Shown: positions 29,987 through 39,131, counted from the first letter of the stretch. The stretch: DNA of 64,000 bases from Chryseobacterium lactis (GCF_003815875.1 NZ_CP033924.1:2728001-2792000); one strand, 5' to 3'. The notes: generated by a model not told the origin, from the letters alone. A program made the numbers and translations.

Positions 29987-30061
29987 TCGGGGCGGCAGGA
30001 TTCGAACCTGCGACCTCCTGGTCCCAAACCAGGCGCGATGACCGGACTACGCTACGCCCCG
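29987..30061 (-). tRNA. tRNA-Pro (anticodon TGG), copy 1
   Basis: A complete 75-base tRNA on the minus strand. The acceptor stem is CGGGGCG/CGCCCCG with discriminator A. The anticodon arm CCTGG-TTTGGGA-CCAGG reads TGG, and the T-arm contains GCAGG-TTCGAAT-CCTGC. It lies 31 bases upstream of tRNA-Arg on the same transcript. Confidence 0.95.
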
Positions 30062-30150
30062 AGGCAGTCATCATAACAATGATATTTTTACAACTGTAAA
30101 ATACAATGTTTTTGAAACAAAAAAACCCACAAAAACTGTGAGCCTTTTGG

Positions 30151-30224
30151 TGAGCGCGAAAGGATTCGAACCTTTGACCGTCTGCTTAGAAGGCAGATGC
30201 TCTATCCAGCTGAGCTACGCACCC
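30151..30224 (-). tRNA. tRNA-Arg (anticodon TCT), copy 2
   Basis: Same 74-base sequence as the 29882 copy. A different short sequence precedes its 3' end (a CCCAC...GTGAG motif instead of the CCTCA hairpin). It forms a second tRNA-Pro/tRNA-Arg pair, arranged in tandem with the first. Confidence 0.95.
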
Positions 30225-30254
30225 ATTTGTAATTTTGAGAAAATTACTAAACAG

Positions 30255-30329
30255 TCGGGGCGGCAGGATTCGAACCTGCGACCTCCTGGTCCCAAACCAG
30301 GCGCGATGACCGGACTACGCTACGCCCCG
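30255..30329 (-). tRNA. tRNA-Pro (anticodon TGG), copy 2
   Basis: Same 75-base sequence as the copy at 29987. The spacer to its tRNA-Arg is one base shorter than in the other pairs. It is the first tRNA of this minus-strand transcript. Confidence 0.95.
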
Positions 30330-30371
30330 AGATGGCCATCAATAACGAATTTTACTTCGTTTTTGCGGTTG

Positions 30372-30379
30372 CAAAGGTA
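30372..30379 (-). promoter_or_regulatory. -7 box for the tRNA-Pro/tRNA-Arg transcript
   Basis: CAAAGGTA on the plus strand reads TACCTTTG on the minus strand, matching the TAnnTTTG consensus. It lies 43 bases before the tRNA-Pro 5' end. The rest of the gap to 30618 is AT-rich and shows nothing else. Confidence 0.6.
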
Positions 30380-30617
30380 CAATACTTTTTGGAATAAAAA
30401 AATAAATTATAGGATAATTTTTAATTAATTTTTCGTGACGACTTTTTTATTAACTTTACCCAATTCATAACCATTGACTTATCTTATTTAAGAAAAGAAA
30501 AAAAAATTTTTAAGTATTGATCTCCACTTTAAAAAAACTTTATTTCAAAAACAATTTTCACCCTTGTATTGGAGCAGATACTTTTAAAATTAACCCTGTT
30601 AACGAAAAACTACTACT

Positions 30618-31115
30618 ATGAATTACTTTGTATATGGACTCGAGCATATTTATAGAGATGAAACTCACACGGCTTTCAAGTTTTTAGGGTATTTTGATGA
30701 TATGGAAATGCTCGAAAAATCAAAAATAATCGCTTTAGAGCTACCTGGATTTAGTACCTATCCTGATGGAATGGTTACTAGAAAGTATGAATTAAACAAA
30801 ATTCACTGGCGAAATGGATTTGATGGTGTTGTAGGGGAAATCGGAAGAGACTATTTACATAAAGAAGATATAATAACTGAAAAAAGCAAGTCTATAAAAG
30901 AGTTGAACTTAGAATATATTTTTCAGGTTAGCCATGCTTGTACTATTGATACTTATTTAGATGATGAAAGAACCCTTGGAGTATTTTTAAATGAATATAA
31001 AGCTAATGATGTTGTCAATAATTGTAAAAAGATGATGGGATTTAAAGACTATCCTGATGATTTTATCATTGGTCGGTTTACTTTAAATAACTTACTATGG
31101 ACTTCAGGTTTTTAA
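30618..31115 (+). CDS. Small protein of two tandem repeats of one domain (DUF7336-like)
   Basis: A 165-residue soluble protein made of two copies of one module. The first has LGYFDDMEM...LPGFSTYPDGM...YELNKIHWRNGF; the second has LGVFLNEYK...MMGFKDYPDDF...FTLNNLLWTSGF. The GF-x-x-YPD-x-F plus HW-x-x-GF pattern resembles the short domain I recall as DUF7336, usually a single copy. No signal peptide. It lies just beyond the tRNA array and upstream of a terminator, so it is monocistronic. Function unknown; similar modules often occur near accessory or immunity genes. Confidence 0.75.
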   Translation: MNYFVYGLEHIYRDETHTAFKFLGYFDDMEMLEKSKIIALELPGFSTYPDGMVTRKYELNKIHWRNGFDGVVGEIGRDYLHKEDIITEKSKSIKELNLEYIFQVSHACTIDTYLDDERTLGVFLNEYKANDVVNNCKKMMGFKDYPDDFIIGRFTLNNLLWTSGF

Positions 31116-31206
31116 ATTTATGATATTGAACTACCAGTTTTTAACTGCAATTTTAACTTGAGTTTTGAAAGGTTTATGGGTTATAAATCCTTAACAATTC
31201 AATAAT

Positions 31207-31243
31207 AAATCCCAACCTTTCGTTCATAGAGAGGTTGGGATTT
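31207..31243 (+). terminator. Intrinsic terminator overlapping the nuclease promoter
   Basis: Stem AAATCCCAACCT/AGGTTGGGATTT with a 13-base loop and a following T-rich stretch. The right arm contains the TTG (31235-31237) that also serves as a possible -33 element for the next gene. Confidence 0.8.
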
Positions 31244-31265
31244 TGTTTACATACCTTTATCTTTG
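31235..31265 (+). promoter_or_regulatory. Promoter for the thermonuclease-like gene
   Basis: TTG at 31235-31237, a 20-base spacer and TATCTTTG at 31258-31265. The chosen ATG (31270) is only four bases past the -7 box. If this promoter is used, the transcript would be leaderless or nearly so. Confidence 0.55.
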
Positions 31266-31269
31266 CCTC

Positions 31270-31791
31270 ATGAAACGATTAATGCTTGTGTGTTTACTTT
31301 TTCCGCTACTTATGTTTTCTCAAACTACCGGAAAAGTAATTAAAATTTCAGATGGGGATACCATTACCATCCTCTTAAAAGGAAACCAACAGAAAAAACT
31401 CAGGCTGGCCGAAGTCGATTGTCCTGAAAGCGGGCAGCCATTCGGAAAAAGTGCCAAACAATTTACCTCTTCTCAGGTATTTGGAAAGATGATTAATTTT
31501 ACTGAAACGAGTACAGACCGTTACGGACGTTCCATTGCCAAAGTATATTATGATAACGGAAAATACCTTTCTAAAGAGTTGATTAAGGCGGGTATGGGTT
31601 GGTGGTATTTTTCCTATTCTAAAGATACTTCATTAGGAAAACTGCAGGAGAATGCCCAACGTGAAAAGATTGGTCTATGGCAGGATGTACATGCCGTTGC
31701 TCCCTGGGAATACAGAAAAATGAAACGGGAATTGAGAAATAAGAAAAATGAATTGGCTAAAGATCAATTAAAAACTAAAGGAGCTGCTTAA
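31270..31791 (+). CDS. Secreted thermonuclease-family (SNase-like) nuclease
   Basis: A 173-residue protein starting at MKRLMLVCLL, with a signal peptide ending MFSQ. The upstream frame to 31243 runs through the terminator and is unlikely. The SNase fold is clear: GKVIKISDGDTITIL, the catalytic Arg/Glu region LRLAEVDCPES, TDRYGRSIAKVYYDNG, and ENAQREKIGLWQ. It should hydrolyse DNA or RNA outside the cytoplasm, with Ca2+ as cofactor in the family. It has a basic Lys/Arg-rich C-terminal tail. It is monocistronic. Confidence 0.9.
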   Translation: MKRLMLVCLLFPLLMFSQTTGKVIKISDGDTITILLKGNQQKKLRLAEVDCPESGQPFGKSAKQFTSSQVFGKMINFTETSTDRYGRSIAKVYYDNGKYLSKELIKAGMGWWYFSYSKDTSLGKLQENAQREKIGLWQDVHAVAPWEYRKMKRELRNKKNELAKDQLKTKGAA

Positions 31792-32128
31792 TTTTTGATG
31801 AAGGGATTTTATCCTAAAAAATCCGGAGGACAGACCCTCCGGTATCATGATGAAATAAATGTAATTAAACCTGGAACTTATGTATTAATCAAAACTTAAA
31901 AACGATTACATCCAGATTTTTACAAAAGTACTTTGATCTGTTGTTTTAAAGGTTGTCCCAATCATTCAATATGTTGCTTTTTTTATACCAATGATTGATG
32001 GAAATTACCATAAAATTGGAAAAAACAAACCGGAAAAGATCAATGTTCTTTCCCGGTTGTTTTCATTATTTGTGTGTCTGTGAATGAGGTTGGTATATTT
32101 GAACTTCGTGTTTTTATTGTGAGAAAGT
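31792..32128 (-). terminator. Intergenic stretch with two minus-strand terminator-like hairpins
   Basis: The 337-base gap holds two hairpins. CCGGAGG/CCTCCGG (31823-31842) is followed on the minus strand by ATTTTTT. An imperfect AACCGGAAA/TTTCCCGGTT (32028-32058) is followed on the minus strand by a T-rich run. Both could end the 32129-34161 operon, and the first could also serve the nuclease gene. No gene is seen. Confidence 0.5.
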
Positions 32129-32674
32129 CTAATTACCGGCCATCCAGTAAGACCATTTGTTTCCATTGAATACAGCTAACCTTTTAGCCCCGTTTTTACG
32201 AATGAAAATGATCATCCCGGGAGAAGGGTTGGGAATCTCATCAGTACTTTCTGCTGAAGGAAGCAAGAGGGCCTTTGTTTGAGATTCCAACACCAATACT
32301 CCGCTGGCTGTGGAATTGTTGGAACCGATAATCACCTTTGCATTCGATTCTTCCAAAATCTGAGCGTTTGTGGGTTGATCAGAAAGAACTGAAGTTAGAT
32401 CAGCATCCTGTCCGCTCAGATCAATCCATGATCCGTTGTAATATTTTATCCTTGAAGAGGTATTGGTCGCCGCATCAAGAAGAAGGGTGCCTTCTGTTGG
32501 AGAAGAGGGCAGAGTGCGCGTGTAAGGAAGTATAATTCCTTTATTTTGTCCGTTCGGAAATTCAAGTAAAACAGATGTTTTATTGGATGCAGAGCCTGTA
32601 GTATCGCCAATGATTACCTGTGAAAATATGGTCTGTGATATCACCGCAGATATAATGATAAGTAGCTTTTTCAT
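32129..32674 (-). CDS. Small secreted protein of unknown function (cell-surface, Flavobacteriia type)
   Basis: A 181-residue protein with a signal peptide ending IFSQ. The body is rich in Ser, Thr and Asn. It carries the phrases VLLEFPNGQNKGIILPYT, EGTLLLDAATN and, near the C-terminus, PGMIIFIRKNGAKRLAVFNGNKWSYW. The GMIxFxxxxxKxLxVFxxGxW tail also ends the neighbouring 488-residue protein, so the two are related at that end. It starts 20 bases after that gene and is probably its operon partner. The function is not known. Confidence 0.75.
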   Translation of the reverse strand: MKKLLIIISAVISQTIFSQVIIGDTTGSASNKTSVLLEFPNGQNKGIILPYTRTLPSSPTEGTLLLDAATNTSSRIKYYNGSWIDLSGQDADLTSVLSDQPTNAQILEESNAKVIIGSNNSTASGVLVLESQTKALLLPSAESTDEIPNPSPGMIIFIRKNGAKRLAVFNGNKWSYWMAGN

Positions 32675-32694
32675 ATATTAATACAAGATTTTAA

Positions 32695-34161
32695 TTATGG
32701 ACATGTTGGTTTTGAAAAGCAGCTCCATACTCCATCTGCAAATACTTTAAGACATTTATCAGTTAGGTCATACACTATCATTCCTTCCACAGGATTGGTG
32801 ATATTACCTAAAGAAGCTTTTTCTATACGAGTGATTACAAATCCTTTATTATTGGACTCCAATACCATATGCGCCGAATTTCTTGTGGTAGGCCATGTAT
32901 TATTTCCTGCTCTTTTTAATGTTGTTATTCCGAATTTAGAATTGATACCTGCTGAGACTGAGTTTTTGTCTTCGTAACAAACGGTTTGGACATTTGGTGT
33001 TGATGAGGAACTGTTATTCGAAGTGTCCGGATCGTTTATATCACCCGTAATATTTGCTGTGTTCGTATAATTTCCGGCGTAATTCACTTTTGTTGTGATA
33101 TCTAAGGTGGTTGAACTTCCATCATTTAAATTTCCGATAGTCCATACCCCTGATGAATTATTGTAAGAACCGGTAGCGGTTGAAGCATTGATAAAAGTGT
33201 AACCGTCCGGTAACTGATCAGTAACTTTAACATTGGTGTTATTTGATGCTCCGCTATTTTGAGCCGTTAGTGTAAAAATGACATTAGTACCGCTTTTAGG
33301 AGTAGGGTTGTTTACTGATTTTGTTATTGAAAGATTACTTTCCAATAAAGAGATTCCCATCATCACCTGATCGCCGGTTCCGCTTTGCCAATTAGCCTGT
33401 TGCCCGGATCCACGCATCGTGAGCCTTAGAGTAAGACTTGTAATCCCTTTCCCGGTCACCAGCACTGAGCCTGATCCGGAATTGGCTCCTGAAGTAGAAG
33501 GCGTTGGGGCTGTATTGTGAATGGTAGTAGAGGTTACCATGAAATTATTTGAGTTTCCGGAAAGCCTTGAGAATGTTACAGGAATATTTGAAGATACGTA
33601 TTCAAAACCTGCAGTAAGCCCCATAGAACCTTGTACACCACCCATGCCACCTATATGAAGAATAGGATTATCAACTGGTCGGTTGAATGTAATAACAAGA
33701 TCAGCCATTTGATAAGTACCATTGGTAGATTGTCCGGACAGTACTGAAGAATTGACAAATAAGCCAATCCCTCTGTTAAACCCGGTATTTATACCCGTTC
33801 CTGTTGAGGCACCGGAAGAAGTGAAATTGTTATTGGCAGGGCTTCCTATTGAATTTAACAACGGAAAAATAGGTGCTGATGCATTGTTAATCGCAGATCC
33901 GATACTGGCCGCTGAGTTATACTGCATATTGGAAATAGTGAATGTTGCTTTTAACTGGGGAGCGTACAAAGAAAATGTATCTCCGCCGGGGTTATTCGTA
34001 TTTTTATTAAAGCTAATGACAGTAGAAGTCACCGGCCCATTTCCGGTAGGATTTCCGTCACCTGATGCAGTTGCAAATTCCAGATTGGGAGCTGTTTGGC
34101 CAAATAAAGGGAATAAAGAACCTATTGATAACAAGAGAAGAATCGGTATTTTTCTATCCAT
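32695..34161 (-). CDS. Secreted protein with DUF11-type repeat domain
   Basis: A 488-residue protein with a signal peptide ending LFGQ. The N-terminal ~260 residues are beta-rich and low in Cys and Lys (TSTVISFNKNTNNPGG, ILHIGGMGGVQGS). A DUF11-type conserved repeat (about 280-395; LSITKSVNNPTPKSG and NVKVTDQLPDGYTF) follows. The C-terminal ~80 residues end in EGMIVYDLTDKCLKVFADGVW, matching the small partner gene. No type IX sorting domain is evident. It is likely a surface or matrix protein, first in a two-gene operon. Confidence 0.8.
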   Translation of the reverse strand: MDRKIPILLLLSIGSLFPLFGQTAPNLEFATASGDGNPTGNGPVTSTVISFNKNTNNPGGDTFSLYAPQLKATFTISNMQYNSAASIGSAINNASAPIFPLLNSIGSPANNNFTSSGASTGTGINTGFNRGIGLFVNSSVLSGQSTNGTYQMADLVITFNRPVDNPILHIGGMGGVQGSMGLTAGFEYVSSNIPVTFSRLSGNSNNFMVTSTTIHNTAPTPSTSGANSGSGSVLVTGKGITSLTLRLTMRGSGQQANWQSGTGDQVMMGISLLESNLSITKSVNNPTPKSGTNVIFTLTAQNSGASNNTNVKVTDQLPDGYTFINASTATGSYNNSSGVWTIGNLNDGSSTTLDITTKVNYAGNYTNTANITGDINDPDTSNNSSSSTPNVQTVCYEDKNSVSAGINSKFGITTLKRAGNNTWPTTRNSAHMVLESNNKGFVITRIEKASLGNITNPVEGMIVYDLTDKCLKVFADGVWSCFSKPTCP

Positions 34162-34374
34162 AATTGGTAAATGAATTTAGTAGAGGAATCTATTGATGAT
34201 TGTTTTAAAACGTGACAAAAGTATCGGATTGTTTTGTGGATACATGCTAGCAAATTATCCAGATTGTTATGGATTTTATACCATCTTTTAGGGCTGTTAA
34301 TAGAAATTATAAAATATGCAACTATTTGAATAATAGGTATATGTGGAATTATTGTAGATTTGTTTTAAGAAAAA

Positions 34375-34403
34375 ATGAAAATCCCGGTGTTCAGGATTTT
34401 CAT
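34375..34403 (-). terminator. Intrinsic terminator after the first AraC-like regulator
   Basis: Stem ATGAAAATCC/GGATTTTCAT with a 9-base loop, followed on the minus strand by TTTTTTC. It lies 57 bases after the stop of the 34460 gene. The rest of the 34162-34459 gap contains nothing else recognisable. Confidence 0.7.
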
Positions 34404-34459
34404 CAGAGAAAAATATTGAGCGTTGTTAAGATATTTATGACTTACAGGTCTCGAATGAC

Positions 34460-35305
34460 TTATATTAAAGTCCGCGATACAAAATGTTTTTCCCGATATC
34501 CTGAAGGCGGCATTCCTGTATGTTTTTTGAAAAAACTGGAAAATGTAGACATTTCATAGAAGCTATATTCTAAGGCGATTTCTTTAATGGGAATTCGCGT
34601 ATTAGCCAGATATGATTTTATGCCCTGTATGACTTCTCCGTTGATGACTGCAGTAGCGGTGCTGGAGTAATACTTTCTACATAGAATAGTCAGATAATTG
34701 GAGGTGATACCAAGTTGTTCCGAATAAAACGTAACTGAACGGTTTTCTTTATGATGAAGAATAACCAGCTTTAGAAATTTTTTAAGAAGTAGGGGAGGCT
34801 GGCCGTCGTTCCCTGGCAGATGGTCATAAATTTCTCTGCTGATCATCATTGAAATAATATGTAGGCGGTATTTAATGATTTGCTGTATTCCTAGTTCCAT
34901 ACTAAGCTCATCCCGGATTCCGATGCATTCTTTTACGATTTTACTGAACACCTCAGGAGTCAGATTGATTACCGGATTTTTTTTATAATACGCAAAAGAA
35001 TGTTTCAGATGTTGGCTTACTAATCTGAAAAGCTCATTAGAAATATGTATTTCGTGAACAATAGCATCCGGACTTAACTGATAGAATAATGTTTGTTCCG
35101 GAAAGTAAAGATGCATCTGAAAAGGATTGATTTTGTAAGATACCTCATCCATAACATTGAGACCGTTACCTTTTTCAAAAAGCATAAGAATAAAGTAATC
35201 GTAAGTGATAAAATCATAATACTGATGGGTATTTCCTATTGTTTTAAAATATAAAACCTCAGATGATGACTGTAGTGTTTCCTGAAGATATTTAAATGTC
35301 TGCAT
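34460..35305 (-). CDS. AraC-family regulator, member 1 of a four-gene paralogous cluster
   Basis: A 281-residue regulator with an N-terminal cupin-like domain containing FQMHLYFPEQTLFYQL, the hallmark motif of this cluster. The C-terminal AraC HTH pair includes GITSNYLTILCRKYYSSTA and IKEIALEYSFYEMSTFSSFF...GMPPSGYRE. It is transcribed away from the other three members, which lie on the plus strand beyond a 900-base spacer. Ligand and targets are unknown. Confidence 0.85.
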   Translation of the reverse strand: MQTFKYLQETLQSSSEVLYFKTIGNTHQYYDFITYDYFILMLFEKGNGLNVMDEVSYKINPFQMHLYFPEQTLFYQLSPDAIVHEIHISNELFRLVSQHLKHSFAYYKKNPVINLTPEVFSKIVKECIGIRDELSMELGIQQIIKYRLHIISMMISREIYDHLPGNDGQPPLLLKKFLKLVILHHKENRSVTFYSEQLGITSNYLTILCRKYYSSTATAVINGEVIQGIKSYLANTRIPIKEIALEYSFYEMSTFSSFFKKHTGMPPSGYREKHFVSRTLI

Positions 35306-36252
35306 AGAATATTTTTTACATTTTTTTTCCGGAAAGTATCATTTGAATTGAATAATTCACTTTCAGTGCAATCGTTATAAGATAGCGCAGTTCAGGATCT
35401 ACATAAGAATAATGCTATGATGTAAGCTGATAAAGAATTTTAATAATCAGGGGTTTCATAGGAATATGCAAAGCCGGGCTTTTCAAATGTTTACCTGTAG
35501 AACGTAGTGTCGGAAGATTTGGATTGTAAAAATAAATGATTAGTTTTTCGGGAATAGATATGGAATTATTTAATTACTTATAGAATTTATAGATAAATGG
35601 TTTTTGTAACTGGAGATAATCAAAAAAATAAAAGGCTGATGGTCTGGAATCGATTGTGATTCACCAATGAAATAGAAGACTTGATTGTAAATGTTTTTAT
35701 AAAATCGTTAATTTTTATTATAAAAATGACAAACGATGTTATGATTTGAATAAATTGATGAATAATATATATAATAATCAAAGAACGATTGCTTGCTAAT
35801 TTTGCAATATAAATCGATTGTCTATTTGAATTGACCTCAATGCAGAGATTCAAATAAATCAATCTGGTAAAATGAAATAGTATGCAAAATTTAATAAAAA
35901 TAATACTGTCTCCACTGCTGCTCGTAATGTCGATGACTTTTAACAAAGTTCAGGTTGACATAGATGTGAAGACTCTTAATGCCACTTCAGAGATAACAGA
36001 AGATTCTCAGAAAACAGATGTAAATCTTATTGGTGATCAGCTAAAACCAAAGATAATCAGTGCAATGTCGCTCAGGATGGTGTAATTGCATACTCTCTCT
36101 CTGCGTCAATACAGATTCCAGAGAGCGAAGTGATTCATCTACGATTCTAAAAACACACAACGTACGATTTCAGCAGATGATATGATCTGTTTTGTTACCC
36201 CATTTTTCTTTTGAATATTTTTTTGTCTAATTATTTTATCAATCACTTTTTT
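35306..36252. other. Long AT-rich spacer between divergent AraC genes
   Basis: About 950 bases between the divergent regulator genes. Apart from the small open frame at 35882-36085 and a TAATTTTG -7-like box at 35797-35804 before it, nothing is convincing. The length and AT-richness would suit a multi-operator control region. Confidence 0.4.
35882..36085 (+). CDS. Possible small exported peptide (67 residues)
   Basis: Reads MQNLIKIILSPLLLVMSMTF... with a hydrophobic N-terminus like a signal peptide or membrane anchor, then a polar tail rich in Asp, Thr and Lys. A TAATTTTG -7 box lies 77 bases upstream. Its position between divergent AraC regulators would fit a sensed or regulated peptide. 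I do not recognise it, and it could be a chance frame. Confidence 0.4.
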   Translation: MQNLIKIILSPLLLVMSMTFNKVQVDIDVKTLNATSEITEDSQKTDVNLIGDQLKPKIISAMSLRMV

Positions 36253-37116
36253 ATGGATGAAAAAATACATCATCAATCTGTCTCAGACAGCTTTCAGTAT
36301 AATCTTAATGCCTATAATGGAGTATTGTATCAAGAATTAATTGATAATTGCCTGTTTGAGAAAGAAGTGAATACTGATTATTTTACCGTTATTTTATTCG
36401 AAAAAGCAGATGGCACGCACACCATTGATCTTGTTGAATTTCCACTGAAAGAATTCCAGATGCACCTCGTTTTTCCAGGGCAGATTCATCAGTGTAATTA
36501 TGAAAACTGTATTAAAGCTTATCGGTTTGTTGTTTCCAGGCAAATACTTGATACTTTTGGTAACTATCTGATGTTTCCTTTTTCTTTCTATATGAAGCAT
36601 CCCAGCTTTAAGCTTTCCTCCGAGATATTTTACAGGATTCTTTACGAATTTCAGAACATTTATCATGAGCTTCAGCACAATGAAAATATCTGGGAAATTG
36701 TACTGCCGAGGATAAGAATACTTACTTTAATGATTAGTAAAGAAGCCTGCAGGCTTTTCTTCATTGATGATGAAAATGCGGCCACTAAAAAGCTTGCAGA
36801 ATTCTTTAAATTGGTCATACTGCATTTCAGAGCAGAAAAGAATGTGAAGTTTTATGCAGATAAAATGTCATTAAGTCCCAATTATCTTAACATTATCTGC
36901 AAACGATATTTTAATAAAACGGCTTCATCCATCATCAATAATGAATTGATACTTGAAATTAAAACATTACTGATTAATTCTAATAAATCCATTAAGGAGA
37001 TTGCGTTTGATCTTGGATTTAAAGACCTGTCCGGATTTTCGGTTTTTTTTAGCAACAATACGGGAATGTCTCCCCGTGATTTTTTATTAAAATACCATAA
37101 GAGTAAGATCGGGTAA
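36253..37116 (+). CDS. AraC-family regulator, member 2 of the cluster
   Basis: A 287-residue protein from ATG 36253 (MDEKIHHQS). The open frame extends to a TTG at 36211, which is less likely. The sensor domain has FQMHLVFPGQIHQC. The HTH domain has LSPNYLNIICKRYFNKTASS and IKEIAFDLGFKDLSGFSVFF...GMSPRDF. The clear HTH and intact frame suggest function. It is followed after 94 bases by member 3. Confidence 0.87.
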   Translation: MDEKIHHQSVSDSFQYNLNAYNGVLYQELIDNCLFEKEVNTDYFTVILFEKADGTHTIDLVEFPLKEFQMHLVFPGQIHQCNYENCIKAYRFVVSRQILDTFGNYLMFPFSFYMKHPSFKLSSEIFYRILYEFQNIYHELQHNENIWEIVLPRIRILTLMISKEACRLFFIDDENAATKKLAEFFKLVILHFRAEKNVKFYADKMSLSPNYLNIICKRYFNKTASSIINNELILEIKTLLINSNKSIKEIAFDLGFKDLSGFSVFFSNNTGMSPRDFLLKYHKSKIG

Positions 37117-37210
37117 AAAATTATAACCGGGTTTTTAATATAACATGTTGACTATGTAAAGGCATTGGTCAATCGTATGGTCATAGCCTGTACAATCAAA
37201 ATTTTTTAAA

Positions 37211-38038
37211 ATGAAACAATTATTATCAGGAAAGGGTAGTGAAGCAAACGATATTATATATGTCGAGTGCAGCGATCAGGATATTCGTAAAATAGGAACG
37301 GTCCTGAAAGATGATTTTCTGTCTATTTTTTTGTTTAAAAAAGGGAAGGGGATTCACACCATTGGATCAGAAAAGCATCCTATACAAAAAAGGCATGTTC
37401 ATATGGTATTTCCGGGACAAATGCATGGATTGACGTTTACGGAGCCTACTTATTTTCATCTCATTATTATATCTAAGCATAAATATGCAGAATTGATGGG
37501 AGGTGTACAGATTCCGGCCATTGTTTATCAGAAATTGCCTGTTATTAATATTTCCAAAGAGACATTTGCTTTACTTGAAAAAGAATGCAGAGATATCGCA
37601 TTTGAAACTCTTGAGCATTCATGTGTGATGCAGTATATTATTTATGCAAAAACAAAAATTATCCTGCAAAGTCTCAGTAGGGAAATACGAAAAACCTCCG
37701 GGGATTTTCAGGTATATGATCAACATCCCGTATTATTTATGTTTATTGTTTTAATCAGGAAATATTTTAAAGAAGAAAGAACTGTAAATTTCTATGCGGG
37801 CCATCTGGGAATCACACCCAATTACTTGAATGTACTTTGTAAAAAACACCTGAAGAAAACAGCTTCTGTAGTGATCGATATGGTCGTTATTCCGGTTATC
37901 AAGAAAGAGATCATTACTTCTGATGATTTGCTTATCAATATTGCCTACGATTACAGCTTCCAAAACTATGTTCATTTCTCAAGATATTTTAAAAAATACG
38001 TAGGAGTATCTCCCACAGCTTATCGAAAACAGGTCTGA
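37211..38038 (+). CDS. AraC-family regulator, member 3 of the cluster
   Basis: A 275-residue protein. The sensor domain has RHVHMVFPGQMHGL. The HTH domain has ITPNYLNVLCKKHLKKTASV, and the second helix pair is INIAYDYSFQNYVHFSRYF...GVSPTAYRK. It is the most divergent in the second HTH. A 95-base gap separates it from member 4, with no terminator visible, so co-transcription of members 2-4 is possible. Confidence 0.87.
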   Translation: MKQLLSGKGSEANDIIYVECSDQDIRKIGTVLKDDFLSIFLFKKGKGIHTIGSEKHPIQKRHVHMVFPGQMHGLTFTEPTYFHLIIISKHKYAELMGGVQIPAIVYQKLPVINISKETFALLEKECRDIAFETLEHSCVMQYIIYAKTKIILQSLSREIRKTSGDFQVYDQHPVLFMFIVLIRKYFKEERTVNFYAGHLGITPNYLNVLCKKHLKKTASVVIDMVVIPVIKKEIITSDDLLINIAYDYSFQNYVHFSRYFKKYVGVSPTAYRKQV

Positions 38039-38133
38039 AATTAATTTTATATTGAAAATTAGCTGATTTTAAAATTATTCACACGCCGGATAGGCATAAA
38101 AATTGTTTTTCACAAAAAAATAAGGACTCCAAG

Positions 38134-38970
38134 GTGAATAAGATATACATAGAAAAAGATCTTGAGTGGGAAGATCAGATTACAGACCATATTACCTATA
38201 TTCCTGTGGCAGGAGCAAGTGAAATGTCTAATTTTCGCTCTCCTGATTCCTATGTATTTATTTTTTTTGAAAAATGTAAAGGGGTGCACTCTGTTGACTT
38301 TTTAGAATATCACGAGTCAGATCATCAGATTCATATATCATTTCCCGGCCAGATCCATTCGTGGAAGACGGAAATTGCGGTTGGACATAAGCTTATTGTT
38401 TCAAGGAAATTTGTAGAAATGAATTTATTCGGGACAAAATTCTCTTCGCAACATCTTAATAATTTGCCTATTGTTACCCTTTCCGAGAGCCAATCCAATA
38501 AATTGCGCAATGAATTTATTTTGCTTAATCAGGAAATTCAGGATAAAACCATTCGTTCTAAAATAATCAGCCTGAGAACTCAATTGATTATTAATCTGAT
38601 CAGTCATATGGTTAATGAAAATAGTATTGATGAGGTTGATCAAGTTAAAATTTCTCCCATCGTTTCTAATTTCTCCCGCTTAATTGAGGCTCATTTTCCG
38701 GAATCAAAATCCGTGAAGTTTTATGCAGACAAACTAGCGGTAACACCCAATTATCTTAATATTTTGGTGAAAGGTGAAACGGGGCAGACTGCCAAAGATA
38801 TAATCGATTCAAGAGTAGTGCTGGAAGCGAAGAGAATGCTTTTAGGAACCAGTCAAACCATTAAGGAGATCTCGCTTGACCTGGGTTTTCACTCCATCCC
38901 TTTTTTTTCTGCTTATATCTATAGAAAAACAGGATTTTACCCGAAACGATTTCGCGAAACGGGAATGTAA
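38134..38970 (+). CDS. AraC-family regulator, member 4 of the cluster
   Basis: A 278-residue protein with a GTG start (MNKIYIEKDLEW). No in-frame ATG lies close enough to give a complete sensor domain. It has HQIHISFPGQIHSW in the sensor domain, VTPNYLNILVKGETGQTAKD in the first HTH, and IKEISLDLGFHSIPFFSAY...GFYPKRFRE in the second. The four members share residue patterns along their length, as expected from local duplication. Confidence 0.85.
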   Translation: MNKIYIEKDLEWEDQITDHITYIPVAGASEMSNFRSPDSYVFIFFEKCKGVHSVDFLEYHESDHQIHISFPGQIHSWKTEIAVGHKLIVSRKFVEMNLFGTKFSSQHLNNLPIVTLSESQSNKLRNEFILLNQEIQDKTIRSKIISLRTQLIINLISHMVNENSIDEVDQVKISPIVSNFSRLIEAHFPESKSVKFYADKLAVTPNYLNILVKGETGQTAKDIIDSRVVLEAKRMLLGTSQTIKEISLDLGFHSIPFFSAYIYRKTGFYPKRFRETGM

Positions 38971-39131
38971 CTATATTTTTCTTTTTCAATTAAAGATCAC
39001 TGGTAATCCGTTTTAATTTCCTTGTTGATATAAAATCCTAAAGTATTTGAATAATATCTGATATTCTAAAAACTGCCATTAAACTTATTTTTGAAAGAGC
39101 CGTAGTTAATAATGAATAAATCCGATATCGA

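Noticed and set aside
34269..34559. A 96-residue plus-strand frame
   Set aside because: It overlaps the AraC HTH region in antisense and crosses its terminator. No family features.
35620..35946. A 108-residue minus-strand frame
   Set aside because: Low-complexity Ile/Phe/Asn-rich translation of AT-rich spacer, overlapping the better small frame on the plus strand.
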